This document shows positions 26,444 through 40,454 of a stretch of 64,000 bases of DNA, piece after piece. Source of the DNA: Stenopsyche tienmushanensis (taxonomy: Eukaryota; Arthropoda; Insecta; Trichoptera; Stenopsychidae); NCBI GenBank assembly GCA_008973525.1, contig WACJ01000255.1, positions 186,001 to 250,000 on the forward strand. Reading direction: 5' to 3'. The notes under the pieces are model-generated. The model had not been told where the DNA came from. It made no database searches and worked only from the letters and a program-made list of their open reading frames with translations. The position numbers were made by a program, and so were the translations under genes. The stretch's first letter is position 1. Each line of letters starts with the position of its first letter.

Positions 26444-27647
26444 CACTTAAACTTTTTTTGTGCAGAAAATTGCATAAAAAAAAGCTATGACTTACATAGA
26501 AAAAGTGATGATGCGTTCCATGGATTTTAAAAACCGCATAACTTTGAAACAGCTATATAAAATATATCCAAAATCGCACAAAAAAAGTTAATAAAAAAAC
26601 AGGAAAACAATAAGGCAATTAAAAAATCAACATTTAGGTAATATTTAAAGGACGTTTTGTATCATTGGTAAAATTTTAAGAAGAGGAATACTAATTATTT
26701 TAATTACAAAAATATCATCGTTGTATGATAATTTTCGTTGCGATTTTCGATATGACTCAAAATCGCTCTCTTCTTTGGAAGAAATCCTCTAGATCGACGT
26801 TTCTTAAACTCATGTAGTCCGCGGACCCCCTCTTGAGCAAAATTTCTTTCGTGGACCCCCTTTTGAGCCAATTTTTTCTCGCGTACCCCCTCTTGAACAT
26901 TTTTTTTATTGTGGACCTCATCCCAACCCTTGTGACTTAATTTTTCAAGCAAAGAAACATTTCTTGGCCAAATATTGGTCTTTAGTAGGTCTTTTTATAA
27001 TGTTTTCTGTAAATAATTTCACTTTTTCAACTAGAAATAAATGTTTTTTTACTGTTTAAAAAAATTCAGTCAAGACATTTTTTGATCTTATTTTATCAGT
27101 TTTTTTTTTAAATAGATAAAAAATTTTTGATAAATCTGATAGGATCAATAGAGAGTTGTATAGAAAAAATTCGTACGTAATTTAAAGCAAATTAATTAAT
27201 TAAAACTTGAGATATAATGTCAACCGCGTTGAAAAAAGTAGTTTCGAGAAAAACGCGTTAAAAGATTTCATTATGGTAGGACCGGCCAAGTTACCGTATC
27301 AGTAAAATAGCTATAACTCCCTAAAAAGTTAGAGTTTTGGAAATTCCTTTAGAGAATGTATTTTTTAAAGTCGAAACATTGGAAAAATGCAAAAAAACTA
27401 AATCATTTTTTTCAAAAACCGATTTCTAAACCAGAATAAAGGGCGTGGTCGTAATTCAGCGATAGCAGATGCAATATGATTTATATAGTCCCAAATTATA
27501 TTTTTTTCCAAATTTCAGTTAGTGTCGATGATTTGTTTCCGATTTTATCCAAAATTTTATGAAATTAAAAAATAGAAAAAAATGGTTTAAAAAAACCGCA
27601 TAACATCGAAATCGCACAAAAAAGTCGCACAAAAAGAGGTTCGAGTG
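26444..27647 (+). mobile_element. CACTYAAACC-family DNA transposon, copy 2, with nested hAT
   Basis: TA precedes cacttaaac at 26444 and TA follows ggttcgagtg at 27638-27647. Internal blocks are shared with copies 1, 3 and 4. A hAT-derived segment (26786-27050) replaces or interrupts the part that in copy 3 follows cggaagaaat. Without it the copy would be about 940 bp, the longest of the family. The minus strand just left of the insertion keeps a few codons of the transposase-like tail seen in copy 3. Confidence 0.85.
26786..27050 (-). mobile_element. hAT-like miniature element nested in copy 2
   Basis: Inverted relative to the element at 63413-63715. It contains tagtccgcggaccccctctt and three spaced copies of the gtccgcg/gggggtcc repeat, then a unique body (rc: gaaattatttacagaaaaca, compare gaagttatttacaaaaacat). 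The end opposite the repeats lacks the outer terminal sequence, so the insertion is truncated and no clean 8-bp duplication remains. Confidence 0.75.
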
Positions 27648-30600
27648 TATATCAGATTTTGTGAATATGAACGCTATTTCAAGGCTCGACAGATGAAAAA
27701 AGACTAAATATAATAAAATCTCGGATTAAAAATCTTAAAAACAATGTTCGTCACAATGGAAGGAAAGGGAAAAAATGTACATTTTCTGGCCTTAAACTAG
27801 ATTCTAATTCTAAATTGGCGAAGGGTCGCCAATTTAGAATTTTTTATTTTATTATTTGATTCTTTGAGTTTTAAATGGCAGGAATTGGTGGCTTAATAAA
27901 GGTAATTTCAGTATATCAGGTGTTAAATTTTCTTCATATGCATTTAGTATACGTTCCCAATAAAAAATATGCGTGACCGTACGATCACGTATCTTTTATG
28001 TCTTTTACATATTTTTGACTTAAAAAATTTATACATATATACATATTAGTTTGGAAAACATCTATTTAAATATTGCTATTTTTAACAAGGTATTATAATC
28101 GTTTTTTTTTGGCTTAAAATTGCTATAAAACATGAAGGTATTATATAAATTTTTGCATTCTGGAAAATTGCAATTGAAAATTTTTTGCGGGTATTGTACA
28201 AATAAAATATCTCCAATATTAGGATCAAATCGAGATAATCTAATTAATGCCTCATTTGAATTTCGATTTTCTATAAGATGAGTATATTTATATATACGTT
28301 GTGAGATGAAATAATTTTTTCCTGTGGTCGTGTGATTTGCTTATATTATTACAGAAAATAAAGTTATACCGATCTGCGATTTGCTTGAACAAAGTCAGCA
28401 ACCCCTATAAAATAAAGGACGAATTCTTGAATCTGCGGAATGATGCCAAGCTAGTTCTGGTGTGCTATTTATAAATCATATCCATAAGTGACTAGGTTTA
28501 TCTGTTGAGTTTTACTTTCATTTGCTTCCACATATCTCAACAAAGTGGATTTTCAACACCTCTGCGTATAAAGTAAAGGCACGAAACAGATTGAATGTTG
28601 TAAATGACAAGAAGATGGATATAAAAAAACATTATTTTTATATGATACGGATTGAGAACCGGAAGGCTAAAGATTTTTTTGTTGAAAATAATAAATTCAA
28701 ATATATATTTTTTTATCGCCAATCGACCGCATTATTGCCATTCACGTTTGGTTACTGCGTTACAATTTCGTTTGACATTTGATGAAATGTGCAATAACAT
28801 GGACAGTAATAGAAAAACTAGAAGATGTCAGACATGTTTTTTTAAATATCAGGTTGAACAGGAAAGAAATCGTTGAATGTGTATAAAATCTATTTAAAAA
28901 TACCCGTCGCTTTCTTGTGCGTAAGAAGTATTTTTAACATATGCCGGTGTCGTGTTGCTGATGATTTGCGATTGATGATCAAAAATGCTTGACAAAGACA
29001 TTATAAATTTTGAGCATTTTTATCTAATTCATCTATTGACTTTTGATTCATTTGGTTTGTTAATTATATGAAATTTTTAAATAGCCAATCTTGGAAAATA
29101 GTATACGTTTTCCAATACATCACCGGTCAAGCAGCATCCGGCAATTGAAATTAAGAGAGCATTTTCATGTTCTTATTTTATTGTTGGCCCCATAAATTCC
29201 ACTTTTATTATCTTTTACTGCGTTCCAAGATTTATTCCCCATATAAGTGTAGCGATCGTGGGCGCGATCTTAATATAAGAAATCAAATTGTGTGTAATGA
29301 GCCAACAGGTCCCGAAGTCGTAAACCTTAAACACAGCCTTAAATGGAACCCCCTGCAATTAACGGTGCTCCTATTGGTTGTCAATGGCTTATATCGATTT
29401 GCTAAAAATGTATAATTATAACCAATTAGTTATTCGATTGTCAAAAATGATCTGTTAACAACTTCTATAATCAGGACGCGATTGTTTTTTATTGCGAATT
29501 GCTCAAGTGTTAATGTGTAATCGAGGCGAATTTATGGCATGTGCCAAAAAAAGCCTATCAAAACGCCCACATTTGAAGATTTTTTCATAAGGATATCAAT
29601 TAAAATGAATGAGCTTATCAACGAGCACGATGGCATATCTTTGTAAATTGCTTGTCTGCGATATTAAATTAAATTATGTGATTAGGCTGCTATTTTTTAT
29701 ACAAATCAATTTAAGGTATCACTTAAAATGTTATGCAATATTTTATCCCTCAATACAAATATACATTTTTCATTATTTTTCTTCCTTCTTAAGTTGCTTT
29801 ATCCAGTTCCATACACTGACTTTCTAATGCTTTCCATGTATGGTTAAATTAAAATAAGGTTGTTTAGATAATTATTCTTAGACAAATAGGTATTGCACCA
29901 TTTTGTTAATCATCTCAGTAGTTACTATATATTTTTTTAAATCCAGTACATTAACTTAGATCAAGACGATCGATAAGAAATATCAATATTTCCAATTTTT
30001 CTATGATGAAATATTTTTCCTCAATCTGAATTTGAGCTCGAACCTTTATAACAAGAACTTAAGAACTAATTCAATGAATCAAGCATGATATAAAATTTCC
30101 ACCAAGATAATTTTAATAACTTGTTTGTATTTCCTTATCGGGTGTATCTCATCGTCTCTGAATTCTATCACAGCCTTATCTTCTATAAATTCTGAAATGA
30201 TGTATATTCAACACCTACTATACAAATATTTATAGATTTCGTGGTACGGAGCTTAATACTTTCTATAAAATATCCTATGATGTATGATTGTAATTATGCT
30301 GTCAAATTCAGTTCTTCCTGTATTATTTCAATCATGAAATATGTAATTTCCACAATCGCTTACATCTAGAATATCCACACCTCGAAATCATTTGAACTAG
30401 TGTTATAAAAGACTTAATCATATAATTTGAGGGTTATTGTATAAAAATATTCAGCTAAAATGCATATATTAAATTATTATATTAGAATATTGGTGACTGC
30501 ACTATGACTGATGATGATAATATTAGAATAATCATTGGAATTTTATTATAAGGGTTTAGGTTCAATGGTAATGGATTTAAATTTCATAATGCCAATAAGT

Positions 30601-33600
30601 TCTTAAGATCGGAGGTATTTACATTTCTGATCAATCATCTCAAATTAGATTTATCTTAATTTTCTGCTTCTGAAAAATAAAATATGTAAAAGCCTTATTT
30701 TATTTGAAACACAAATATCAGTGTAAAATTAATGTTGGAGAAATTAAATTTAAATTTGCAATCTTTGTCTTAATTTAGGATAAATTCCAAAATTAATGTT
30801 ATTCATAACATTATTTTCATGTTAAAAAATTATTCAGTTTTAAATTCTCAAACTTGAGTCTTCCCTCTCAAAATCGTTAATATCAAATTAGCATAAAACA
30901 TACATATAATTACGCACTCGTTATAAGCGTGAAATAGCGTATTAAAAATATCCAATCTAATCACCTCTTTTATGATTTTCCTAAATGCCTATGATCCTGT
31001 TATAATAACGCTAGTAATAAGTGTGTTTAAGAAACACATTAAATTAAAGCATATATTTGATATTAGTTTATTACAATTATTTATTAACAATAATATTTTT
31101 TTAAATAAATTATTAACAAAAAATATAAATGTGTTAAAAATAAGCATTCCAATCTGAGACATCCCAAATTTCAGCAGTGATGCATGCTTTTAATAGAGCT
31201 CAAAAATTGATTATAAATAGTCACTAGCTCTATTTTTGTCATGTTTTTAATAACTCACTTTATATGTATTTAACGTTTCTCGTATTTGCTTCTAAAAATC
31301 AAAGGTTAGATGGGTGTATGATATCAAAACATTGTGTAGGATGTAATGGTTGAGTTTATCATAGGATAGAAATGGAAGCGTGTTTAAGAGTTCTTTGTCC
31401 CACACTGGATGCCATGGTGTTGATGATGACGATAAGGTAATACCATTTTGAGAAATTCCCTGCGGATCTCTCTACAATACTCTTTTCAATCAGTCGAATA
31501 TAGAATACCTTTCTTTTTATAGCTCGGCAGTTAATGGTCCGAAGTTAAGCGATCGTTGAGCAGTTAATCAGTCATGCAACGGTCGTAAAATGATATGCAC
31601 GATATCCATCACACTCCTCTCGATCTGTGATTTGGTTTCATTTAGCCGAAGCAATCGAATGCAATTTAGAACCGTGGGATCGAACAATTGGTTTCAATCT
31701 CGGAATGTCTTTTTAGTTACGGCTCGCAGTTAAGTCTTAAGACAGATGAAAAGTTCACGGTTAACACATTGCCTCCGCCAAGTGTTAATAGGATAGCGTG
31801 ACCGAAGTGATTGGCAACAACACGACAATATAGAACTGGTGCCGGTTTCTAAAACTCGATTTTATGCCACAATTGAAGAAACTCGGGAACACGTGGATAC
31901 GCTCATTAAGCCAGATTTAAATTCACCAGCGAAGACTACGCGTATTTTAATGGAGTATAAGGATTACGTGCTGGCAATCCTTAGTTTCGTTTATTGAGGC
32001 TTTCTTCTGATCGTCGAAGATGAGGTCGCTTCCGCGATGGACAGCCTCGCTGAATACTCAATCGTTGCGTTTTATTTGTGTAGAGAAGTAGTTATTCCAG
32101 TTGCAAATCCTATTTTTCAATGTCTCTAGCACATAAATAATGTCTTCGAAGAAACGGATGACGGATTGACTTCACACCGCAAATATAATATTCAGTTCTT
32201 AACCACAATATGACCGCAGAGATTGGATTAGAACCTGTAATATTTCCTTTTTGGTACTGGATTGACTACTTGTCTTGGGATAGATTTATCTCACAGTAAT
32301 CAATAGCCATATACATTTACAATTTTATATAGTCATGAAAAAAAAACCCACATTTTTATATGATTTTTAACACTTCTTCTGGCAAGTATTTATGACCTAA
32401 ATTGATGATAAATCATCGATAATTATGAATGAATTTACAGTTGAAAGTTTGAATGCTGTGTAAAATGAATGAATAACTTTACACACAACCATTTCATGTC
32501 CAATATTTGAACATTTGTACGTCATCCTGTTTGTACAAGATGTTGCACCTCAGATAAGATCCGTAAGACTTCCTCCATATTTTACCATCAACAACTTCCT
32601 GATTTTTATAGCTTCCTGTTGATCTTCTTAAAAAAACATTCAGAATAACCATTTAATGACCTTCCAACGTGCAAAACGTATATCATTTTGCTTTGGAGTC
32701 GAGAAAACATGCAGCTTTTAAATGGATGCTATAATTCGTCAATGGCTGACAGTAAAGCACTGAAGTTGTTCTCAAGACGGTACGATAAGGATGTTATGAC
32801 ATCCGTAATACCATAAAAGCAGCTTCTCCCCATTTTCTCATCATTATCGTGAGTCTTTGTACGGATGCCCTCGAAGACACCCAGTTATGAAGAAGTGAGT
32901 TAAATCTGTAACGCAAACATACAAAACATTTGCTCTCTCTGCGGGATTCAACAAGCTTTATGAGTAATGCTACAACTACTCATACGTGACCATCATACTA
33001 ACTAAATTTAACCCTAAACAACCGAAAAACATCCGCAATCAAACATTTTGCCATGCACGCAATAAACGCATAAAAATCTGACATGATTACATCAAAATCA
33101 CGATAAAGCAATTCATACAAATCAAATCATCATTTGATATACAACCGAATCACTTTAATACATATTGTTAGTTATTATTAACAACCTATATTATTAAATC
33201 GTTAAGTTTCATTTTCAACAATATTTATTTACAAAAGCAATGCATTGCAAAGAAGTATTACGGTTGACTAACGGCAAAACTGTAATAAGAGCATATAACT
33301 CAGAGCTCCGTCACATAAAACGAAACCTTAACATGACCACATTTATAAATCATTTTGTGAATAATAAATGCACTCTTACGTACATCTTCATCATTATTAT
33401 TTATTTATATAAAAAGTAAACAGAAATCAATAACAAATTCTTAATACAACATCGAGATCACTGCAAAAATAATGCAATAGCCGAAAATATAGTACATAAG
33501 CACTCAATGTAAATATTTATTTCATGATAATACGCTATGCACTTTTCTAATTTCCTCTTGAATTTTAGGCTACTTTCCATTAAATGATCGTTTTCTATAT

Positions 33601-34790
33601 AAAATATTGTAAATATATTCTAATTTATTAACCAATTCCAAACCGCCATTTATTACGTCAGATTAGATGTAGGTCGATGCAATTTCTCCTCAGACTTGCA
33701 TACTAGCAAATAAATCATGCAATTATGATTGTTCTTAAGATTTCAGTTGATCAATATATTTTTTACTTCTTGTTAATTTTTATCGAGTCTTACTATAAAT
33801 TTTTAATGATATTTCTGTTCAAAGCTATACTTTTTCATTAGTCTTCTAACCTAAATATCTTGTAACCTTTCACCATCTATTCTATTATTACTGGGCGTGT
33901 AAGAGCAATATATTTTGCATTGATAGACGATTAGATCTTGCCAAAACTATGGATCCTTGTGTGTCATATTTTTTTGCATGGTCGTAATCAATGCTTCGTT
34001 AAAATGTAACATTTTAACTATAGATTTAGACTAATTAATTTTTTTTAATGCAGAGGGACGTTCAAAGCTCGTATATAATATTTTCAATTAATGCTTTATA
34101 TGAGGGTCGAGCGTATATGAGAATCAATGATATTGGTTGTTAAACGAAAGTTTCATTTTACAAACTTATGTAATCAATTAAATGGTGCTGAAATTTCAGC
34201 CCTGGATTGATTGTATCAAAGTTTTTAGTAATTTAAAGGACATTATTTTTACATTTACATGTAATCATACTGTTCATATTTCACGGAATGCTCGTTGATA
34301 TTGTATATCCCGTTGATAGTTTTACAAATATAATCGGCACAATTGATTTTTTTGTATCAGTATTGAATATCATAGTTTAATTATATTTATACGAATTTAG
34401 TATGAAAATTACACATATATCTACTCAACTACTACTAATACTAAATCAACGCACGCTTCATTTTCAAAAAAAGTCTGTTTTTAACTTAAATGGAAAATCC
34501 ATTAATGATGAACAGCAAGTGGGTATTAACAAGGGAAGATCAGTTGAGGTCTTAATTTGAGCCACAGGGACCGCCAAAGGTGAATTTTGATTTATGTTTT
34601 TGGACCATGGCATGGAAATTAATGCACACTGTAAATAATTTGGTTGTATCTTGATTTTGAAAAATGACGACGTTCATTACTAAACTCAACGCCAATAAAC
34701 GAATCAAAGAGACTATATAAGGCGCTATGTTTGTATTTATATATAAAGAATAAGCCAATTATAAGACAAAATAACGTGGAGCGGGGGGGG
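27648..34790. other. Intron sequence, about 7 kb without recognised gene
   Basis: AT-rich sequence with a 15-bp hairpin at 27807-27840. The segment about 31500-32250 is clearly less AT-rich and repeat-poor. Open frames (28522-28782, 29167-29415, 30972-31157 and others) are short and lack motifs. A run of ten G lies near 34783-34792. Confidence 0.5.
27807..27840. repeat. Perfect 15-bp hairpin
   Basis: The arms attctaaattggcga (27807-27821) and tcgccaatttagaat (27826-27840) enclose the loop aggg. Its function is unknown. Confidence 0.8.
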
Positions 34791-34794
34791 GGCT

Positions 34795-35045
34795 CTTAGG
34801 AGCAGAGGTTCCTGACTGCTCCCCACTTTCACAAACTGTGATGCAGCCGAGTGGTAGTATATAGGTGACAGGTGTAGATGGAAGCCCTCTCGTTTTAACT
34901 AGTATCCTTTATTTACGGAGAGAGATGTTACAGCTATGAGCCTGCAGGAAGGACATCTTCCCGCAGCCAAGGCTGTCCGATGGCCCCTCACTTCTCGTGC
35001 GTTACCACAAGATGAAAAGCGGTCAATACACATTGCTTCCGAAGG
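34795..35045 (-). repeat. LTR-like repeat, copy 1 (minus strand)
   Basis: On the minus strand the block agccttggctgcgggaagat, tgtccttcctgca, and an aataaa-containing stretch (gtaaataaaggatactag), followed by gctgcatcacag, matches the + strand at about 62560-62930 in the same order. The order of conserved stem, poly(A)-signal-like aataaa and downstream leader-like sequence suggests an LTR retrotransposon end. No gag-pol coding is present. Confidence 0.5.
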
Positions 35046-35049
35046 GCGA

Positions 35050-36888
35050 ATGCTTCCAATATGGCAAATTGCATCTGTACATATCAATAGTCATCAATAG
35101 CCTTGCATAGGAATGTCATTTCGTCCATGTAACCCTATTTAATTTTCTTTTAAAAATTACAAATAAGGATTTAATTTGGTTGCTAGATTATTGAAAAAAA
35201 AAATGGTATGAATTATTGTTATATTATAAATTTTAGACGTCAGTATGGCACATCACACGTCTACAAAGCTCGTACTTGTGTACAGCTTTTCCGTAAAATA
35301 TACATCATCCTATCACAATTTGCATAGTGGCCGAGTTTCGTTGTACAAAACCGCGATTTCCACTGATTTATGACCTCCACATAAATCTCGCCCGGTTCAC
35401 CGCACCGACGTTTCATAATTAAAACTTGACTTCTTTTCAAGTCGTTTCCGTCCGAAAGGCACAAAAGTCAGGTCACAAAAGCAGGTTATTCCAACCACTT
35501 GTATTATAATGACTAATTGCCTTCGATTTCCTATCGCGTTTTCTTGCCAAAGAATCTCACGACTGCTGACTTGAGTTCTCATCGACGCGTTGCCTTTGCA
35601 CCTTATTGGAAGCAATATTTGCCTTGAATTGCAAAACAAATCGAAGCATACGAGGAATGCTCGTGTTGTATGATTTTTTGGTTTGAATAATAGGACAATG
35701 AAAGCGATCTTGGGATAGGTTCTGTATTTTAAAATGTGTGTGGGTGAATAGCGCATGGATGCTTTCCAGGAAAATTATTATGGCATTCTTCGTATGACAT
35801 ATATTGTTATGGTGCAGGACATGAAGGCGCATCTGAGTTGTTTATATTTTATGTTATTCGATCTAAAGCTCAAGCTTCAAGCTATGGAACAATTCATTCA
35901 ATTTTCATGTCAGCAAAAAAATATTTCGCTTCTTATTATGCAACATTTCAAATGAAAAATATATAAATGACGATCTTAAATTCATATAGGGTGTTTTAAA
36001 ACATTTATTTTTATTTTCTAAAAAACATACGTTTCCTCATTTTTCATCCCTTACTTGATGAAATTATAGCGCCTGCACTTGATGGATGTGACCCGCGAAG
36101 CACGGAACGCGAGATTGATTTGCGGCAATAAATTTAAAGCCACTTTTCCATCCACCAAATAAATAAATCCAATTCAGTTAAATTAACCAACGGTTTGACA
36201 CCAAAGCCGAAATGTCAAATGTCAAAGTGGAAAAAGTGATTTACTTAAAATTTTATGCAAAACAACCCCCGTTGTACAGCACCGTTGACAAATGGTTTTC
36301 CGATATTTTTAACAATAAATCATCCGGCTTAACTTAACAACAGAGCACTACCCCCCCAAATACAAAAAGCCCATCAATTTGAATAAGCTTATATTCTTTA
36401 AATGAATACACTTGAGCCTTTTTAATCCATCGACTTGTGGCAAGGAGAAATTTCAATTGGACGAATGCTTATGTGCTTAAATGTATGATTTCATACGGCA
36501 ATAAATTAAAGAATGATGAATATATTATAGTATGTAAAAGGAAAAAAATGTTTTTGAATCACTTGAAAAATGCGTTGAAAGTTGTATGTGATTAATATCC
36601 GAATTCCAGTAGCTCTTCACCATAACTCGTCTCAACTTATTCACATGTGGATATAATCTGATTTTTCTCTTTTAACAGGGCTGTTAAAATAGTATTTAAG
36701 TTAACATGATTTTTAAAAAATATTTCACCTCATTAAATGCATAGAAATCGAGTTTGATTTGTGTCTGTCTGTCTGTTTTTTAGCTAAATTAAATTTTGCA
36801 GTCGCTATTAAATAATTTGTCCAGAAGGTTTTCTTGTCTTCCTTCCACTCTTTTGAACACCAACCCTTTTGACAGTTACAAATAAGTA
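35050..36888. other. Intron sequence without recognised gene
   Basis: It includes a less AT-rich patch at about 35240-35760, where overlapping frames on both strands occur (35397-35756 minus, 119 codons, no domain recognised). Nothing else can be supported. Confidence 0.45.
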
Positions 36889-36892
36889 TTAA

Positions 36893-37799
36893 GGCGTCTT
36901 CTCACTTTGCAAATTTAAAAAAATCGTTTTTTTTTTAAATTTAAAATTACATATCTTCAAAAATGTTATATCGAAATTTCAAGATCGGACGAGTCTAACT
37001 ACACTTTTGGGCGACCGTTAGGTGACTACCTGAAAGCACCCGGCTGCATAAGTATTGTTCAGACTCACGGTGCAAGTACAAGAAAGTGGTGAAAAACATT
37101 CAGATAGAAACTTTTAAACATCCTTCTGCTCTAGCTGAGGATGTTCACGAGGTTTTGAAACCAATTTATGAAGATCTTTGGAGGAAATACCCAAAATAAC
37201 GAGTGTTTCAACAAGCTGTGTCTGGGCAATTTCTCTGCAACCAAAACTTTAAACGCGTTTATCTCAAAACAAGGTTTTTCGGTGGCTTGTTGATGAAATT
37301 TCGGAAACTATCCAGGCCGATTGTCATGAAATTTGAATGACATATTCTTCATAGTTATGGCTATAGCATATATCATCATATTTTTGAAATTTTGATTTTA
37401 AGTAATTTTTTTTACAAAAAACTGCAAAAAAACGCGGTTTTTTTTACTTTTTCGAAAAACGTGCGCCATTTTGTTATTTTCGTGAATATCAAAAATCTGA
37501 TGATATGCGTTATAGCCACTGATATACTGAATCTAAAACTGTTTTAATTTTTTGTTTTAAATAACCCATCTCGGAGATACCATCAACAAGCCACGAACAT
37601 AACATTTCTACACGGGTTTTTAGATGCTACTGTTTTATTATAATAATTGTTCAAAAATATAAAAATAAAAATTTTTCATGTACTTCAAAGATGTATTTAT
37701 TACATAAGATCCATTTTATCTCATAATTTTTAGCGAAAATCCTCGATAAAAAATCGCGAAAATAGCCTATTTTTGAGGCGCCTAAAGTGAGAAGACGCC
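36893..37799 (+). mobile_element. TTAA-flanked element family 2, copy A
   Basis: A 907-bp element with ends ggcgtcttctcacttt and its inverse aaagtgagaagacgcc, flanked on both sides by TTAA (36889-36892, 37800-37803). It is highly similar along its length to copy B at 56001-56912. The + strand at about 37060-37198 encodes a broken protein piece with CKYKKVVKNIQIETFKHPSA and VHEVLKPIYEDL. This resembles a conserved region of transposase-like proteins widespread in arthropods, where an asparagine-rich TQNNNE motif follows. Frameshifts break it. TTAA targets point to piggyBac or Sola3-type transposition; the family is not settled. Confidence 0.85.
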
Positions 37800-37803
37800 T
37801 TAA

Positions 37804-39627
37804 GAAGAACAATATCAATTTCAAATATTATGCAGAAATAGGTTTAGGATCATGAGAAAAATATTGTCAATAAATCCCTTACTAAGATTTTTATTTAAAT
37901 ATTATTGGCAAAATGGTTCATATTGTTAAAAAAACTGAAATTAAGTAAAATAATCTAAAATTATATTCAATAAATTTTCATTATTTCTTTGTTGAAACTA
38001 TTATTTAAGGCATATTAAATAAATATAGCAACCAAAATAATTGGGTAAATAATTTTTGAGCCTAAATCCCATCCAAAATTATGTTTATCGAGCGTTCCCA
38101 TAGACACACAAAGAACAAACAAAAATTAAAACTTTTACGTTCTATTTTCTATTGTGCATATGCTAATCAATAGAAAGTAATACAACAAAAACAAATAGTC
38201 TCAACATCATTATAATCGTCGGCCATTAATTTTAGCTCGATTTACATACAAAATAAGCAATTCTAAAATTTAATTCCATTTAGCTTTTGATCATATCCTG
38301 GATCACTTTACTACTTTATGACCGGCATTTCGCTATTCTGAAAGCTTCCCTCTTTTACATATCTTAAAACTCCATCATCTGTCATAGCCACGTCTCACAT
38401 TTATGAACTTTCTTTTTTAGCATAATACAATTTGCATCATGACCTTCTTAATAATGCCTAATTTAATTTTGAACATAAGTCTCAAATAAGTCATATACTC
38501 CAATTTTTGCTTATGGAATGCTTTATTTTCTTAAAGTCTTCCAAAATACGGCGACCTTCCGAATATATGATGTCTCAAGTTTACTTTACCGTTTACATTA
38601 TGCAAGTTGTTTATATGTTTTTCCGTCGGCAAAATAACATTAGTTTCAATAAATATATCAGAAAATATTGTGATAAATATGACAAGCCCTTAATAAGGAT
38701 GTACGCGAGACTGTGTTCGTAGCTGAAATATTGTTTCAAGATCGCCGATAATGCAGAGCTTTCAAAAGCGTTTTCAGTCAAAGTGTGTAGATTTTCGCCC
38801 ACATCGGCCTCAAAATAAAGCACTCATAAACCATGCAAAAAGCGCGTTTTTTAAACGTTTCGTTCGATATAAATAAATACATTTACGTTGTATAAATAAG
38901 CCCGTACTCGCATATATTCATAGATATTCAGAGTCGTAAACATTATTCATTGCCATACAATGGTCACTTTTATCCGTATATGCACATCTCGAACGAGACA
39001 AAAGCAGATAAGAAATATATCGTCTTCGGTTCTGCAAGGACGAGAAATGTCTTTTTAAATAGTGCCCACAGAGGCAAGGATAATAAGCGCTGTAAATATT
39101 TCGATTGTGCCCGAGAAGGGCAATCTAATATTTATGTCTCATTAATATCGATCAAACGCTCAGTGATCCATTAAAGGGTCGTAAATTTTACGTCCCATCG
39201 TGAAATGTTTACGGTCGGGATGATTTTTTTTTTTTAGGGCATAAATGAATTATTAAATGGGCATGCGAAATAATTACGTCAAGGTGACCACTGAAGACCC
39301 GTATGCACGTAAACGATACCTGCATATTTAAGTGCAATTTATTCCACCTGCTGTGAATGCAGTACAATTACAGTTTATTGATTCATGACTTATGCACTGA
39401 AACTGCATTACTAATTGATTGTTGTGTTCCGAACAAGGACTATCGGAATGGGTTGAAATTGAAACGACGCAATGAGATCAACAATATGCAATCAAATATA
39501 AATTAAACACATTGCAACGAATTGCTATAATAAAATATACAAAAATGCATGTGAAATATTTAACTAAGTAAATGATAAATAAAATTAATTGTTATACTTT
39601 TTTACTGTTTAAAATGATCCTGATATA
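37804..39627. other. Intron sequence without recognised gene
   Basis: AT-rich to 38750, then less AT-rich to about 39500. An octamer in inverse form lies at 38429. Open frames at 38507-38722 and 38950-39174 have no motifs. Confidence 0.5.
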
Positions 39628-39843
39628 CAAGATGCGGCAGGAAAACTTCCTTATTTGAAACGCGCATCCTGAAGCGATAATTGTTTCAAGAAAGATAAAA
39701 TGGCAATCATTCAAAACACCAAGACCTAATTTTTTTTATTATGTAGATTTAGTAATAATTATTTAGTCAAAGAAGAAGGAGCTCGCGTTCATCCTAGAGC
39801 CTTAATTAATTTTAAAATAAGGTAGTTTCTCTGCCGCATCTCG
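39628..39843. mobile_element. TA-flanked miniature element with 30-bp inverted ends
   Basis: A 216-bp element whose left end caagatgcggcaggaaaact is mirrored at the right as cgagatgcggcagagaaact, with similarity continuing through cttccttattt / taccttatttt. TA flanks both sides (39626-39627, 39844-39845). No coding sequence. Size, TA target and ends fit a Tc1/mariner-type MITE. Confidence 0.75.
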
Positions 39844-39845
39844 TA

Positions 39846-40452
39846 TGTAACAAATTAGAACAACTATTTAATATCTTTAATGCATATATTTGGTTTCAAA
39901 TTCGGCTTTTAACAAATGCTTATTTTAGCAGCTTTACATTAAAAAATATGAGGATTCTAATGGAAGCTTAGATGACTCAATTAAACTTTATGCAAATATA
40001 TAGAGGATGTTCTGCACATGGACCGACAATATTTTTTAGAGACTAAGGGAGTCTTTTGCTACGTTTCACACATAGACCCTATGTTCTGAGTATTAGGGTT
40101 GTCAAAATAGAATTTTTTTCAACATTTTGAAAAAAACAACCATGTGCAAAACATCATGTATATTGAATGAAAATTTGGTTTGAATTCATCTGGATTTTAT
40201 GATTATTCAGTAGAAAAAAATTACCTTATGCACATATTATTTTGAATATGATTTAAATTTTGGAATATTCAGAAAATGAAACCAAATTACGAGACATTGA
40301 GACTTTTCTCAATCATGGATAAGATTATCTTGAGGATGGCAACGATGAGATGTATTTTCTCAGGCAAAACTTATGTCGCTCTCGAAGGCATTGAGATCAT
40401 TTTTAATTGAATTCTTTATTTTTAAATTTGCTTTTTCTTATATGCATACATA
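39846..40452. other. Intron sequence between two elements
   Basis: AT-rich. Nothing recognised apart from an octamer ATGCAAAT at 39990-39997. Confidence 0.5.
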
Positions 40453-40454
40453 TA

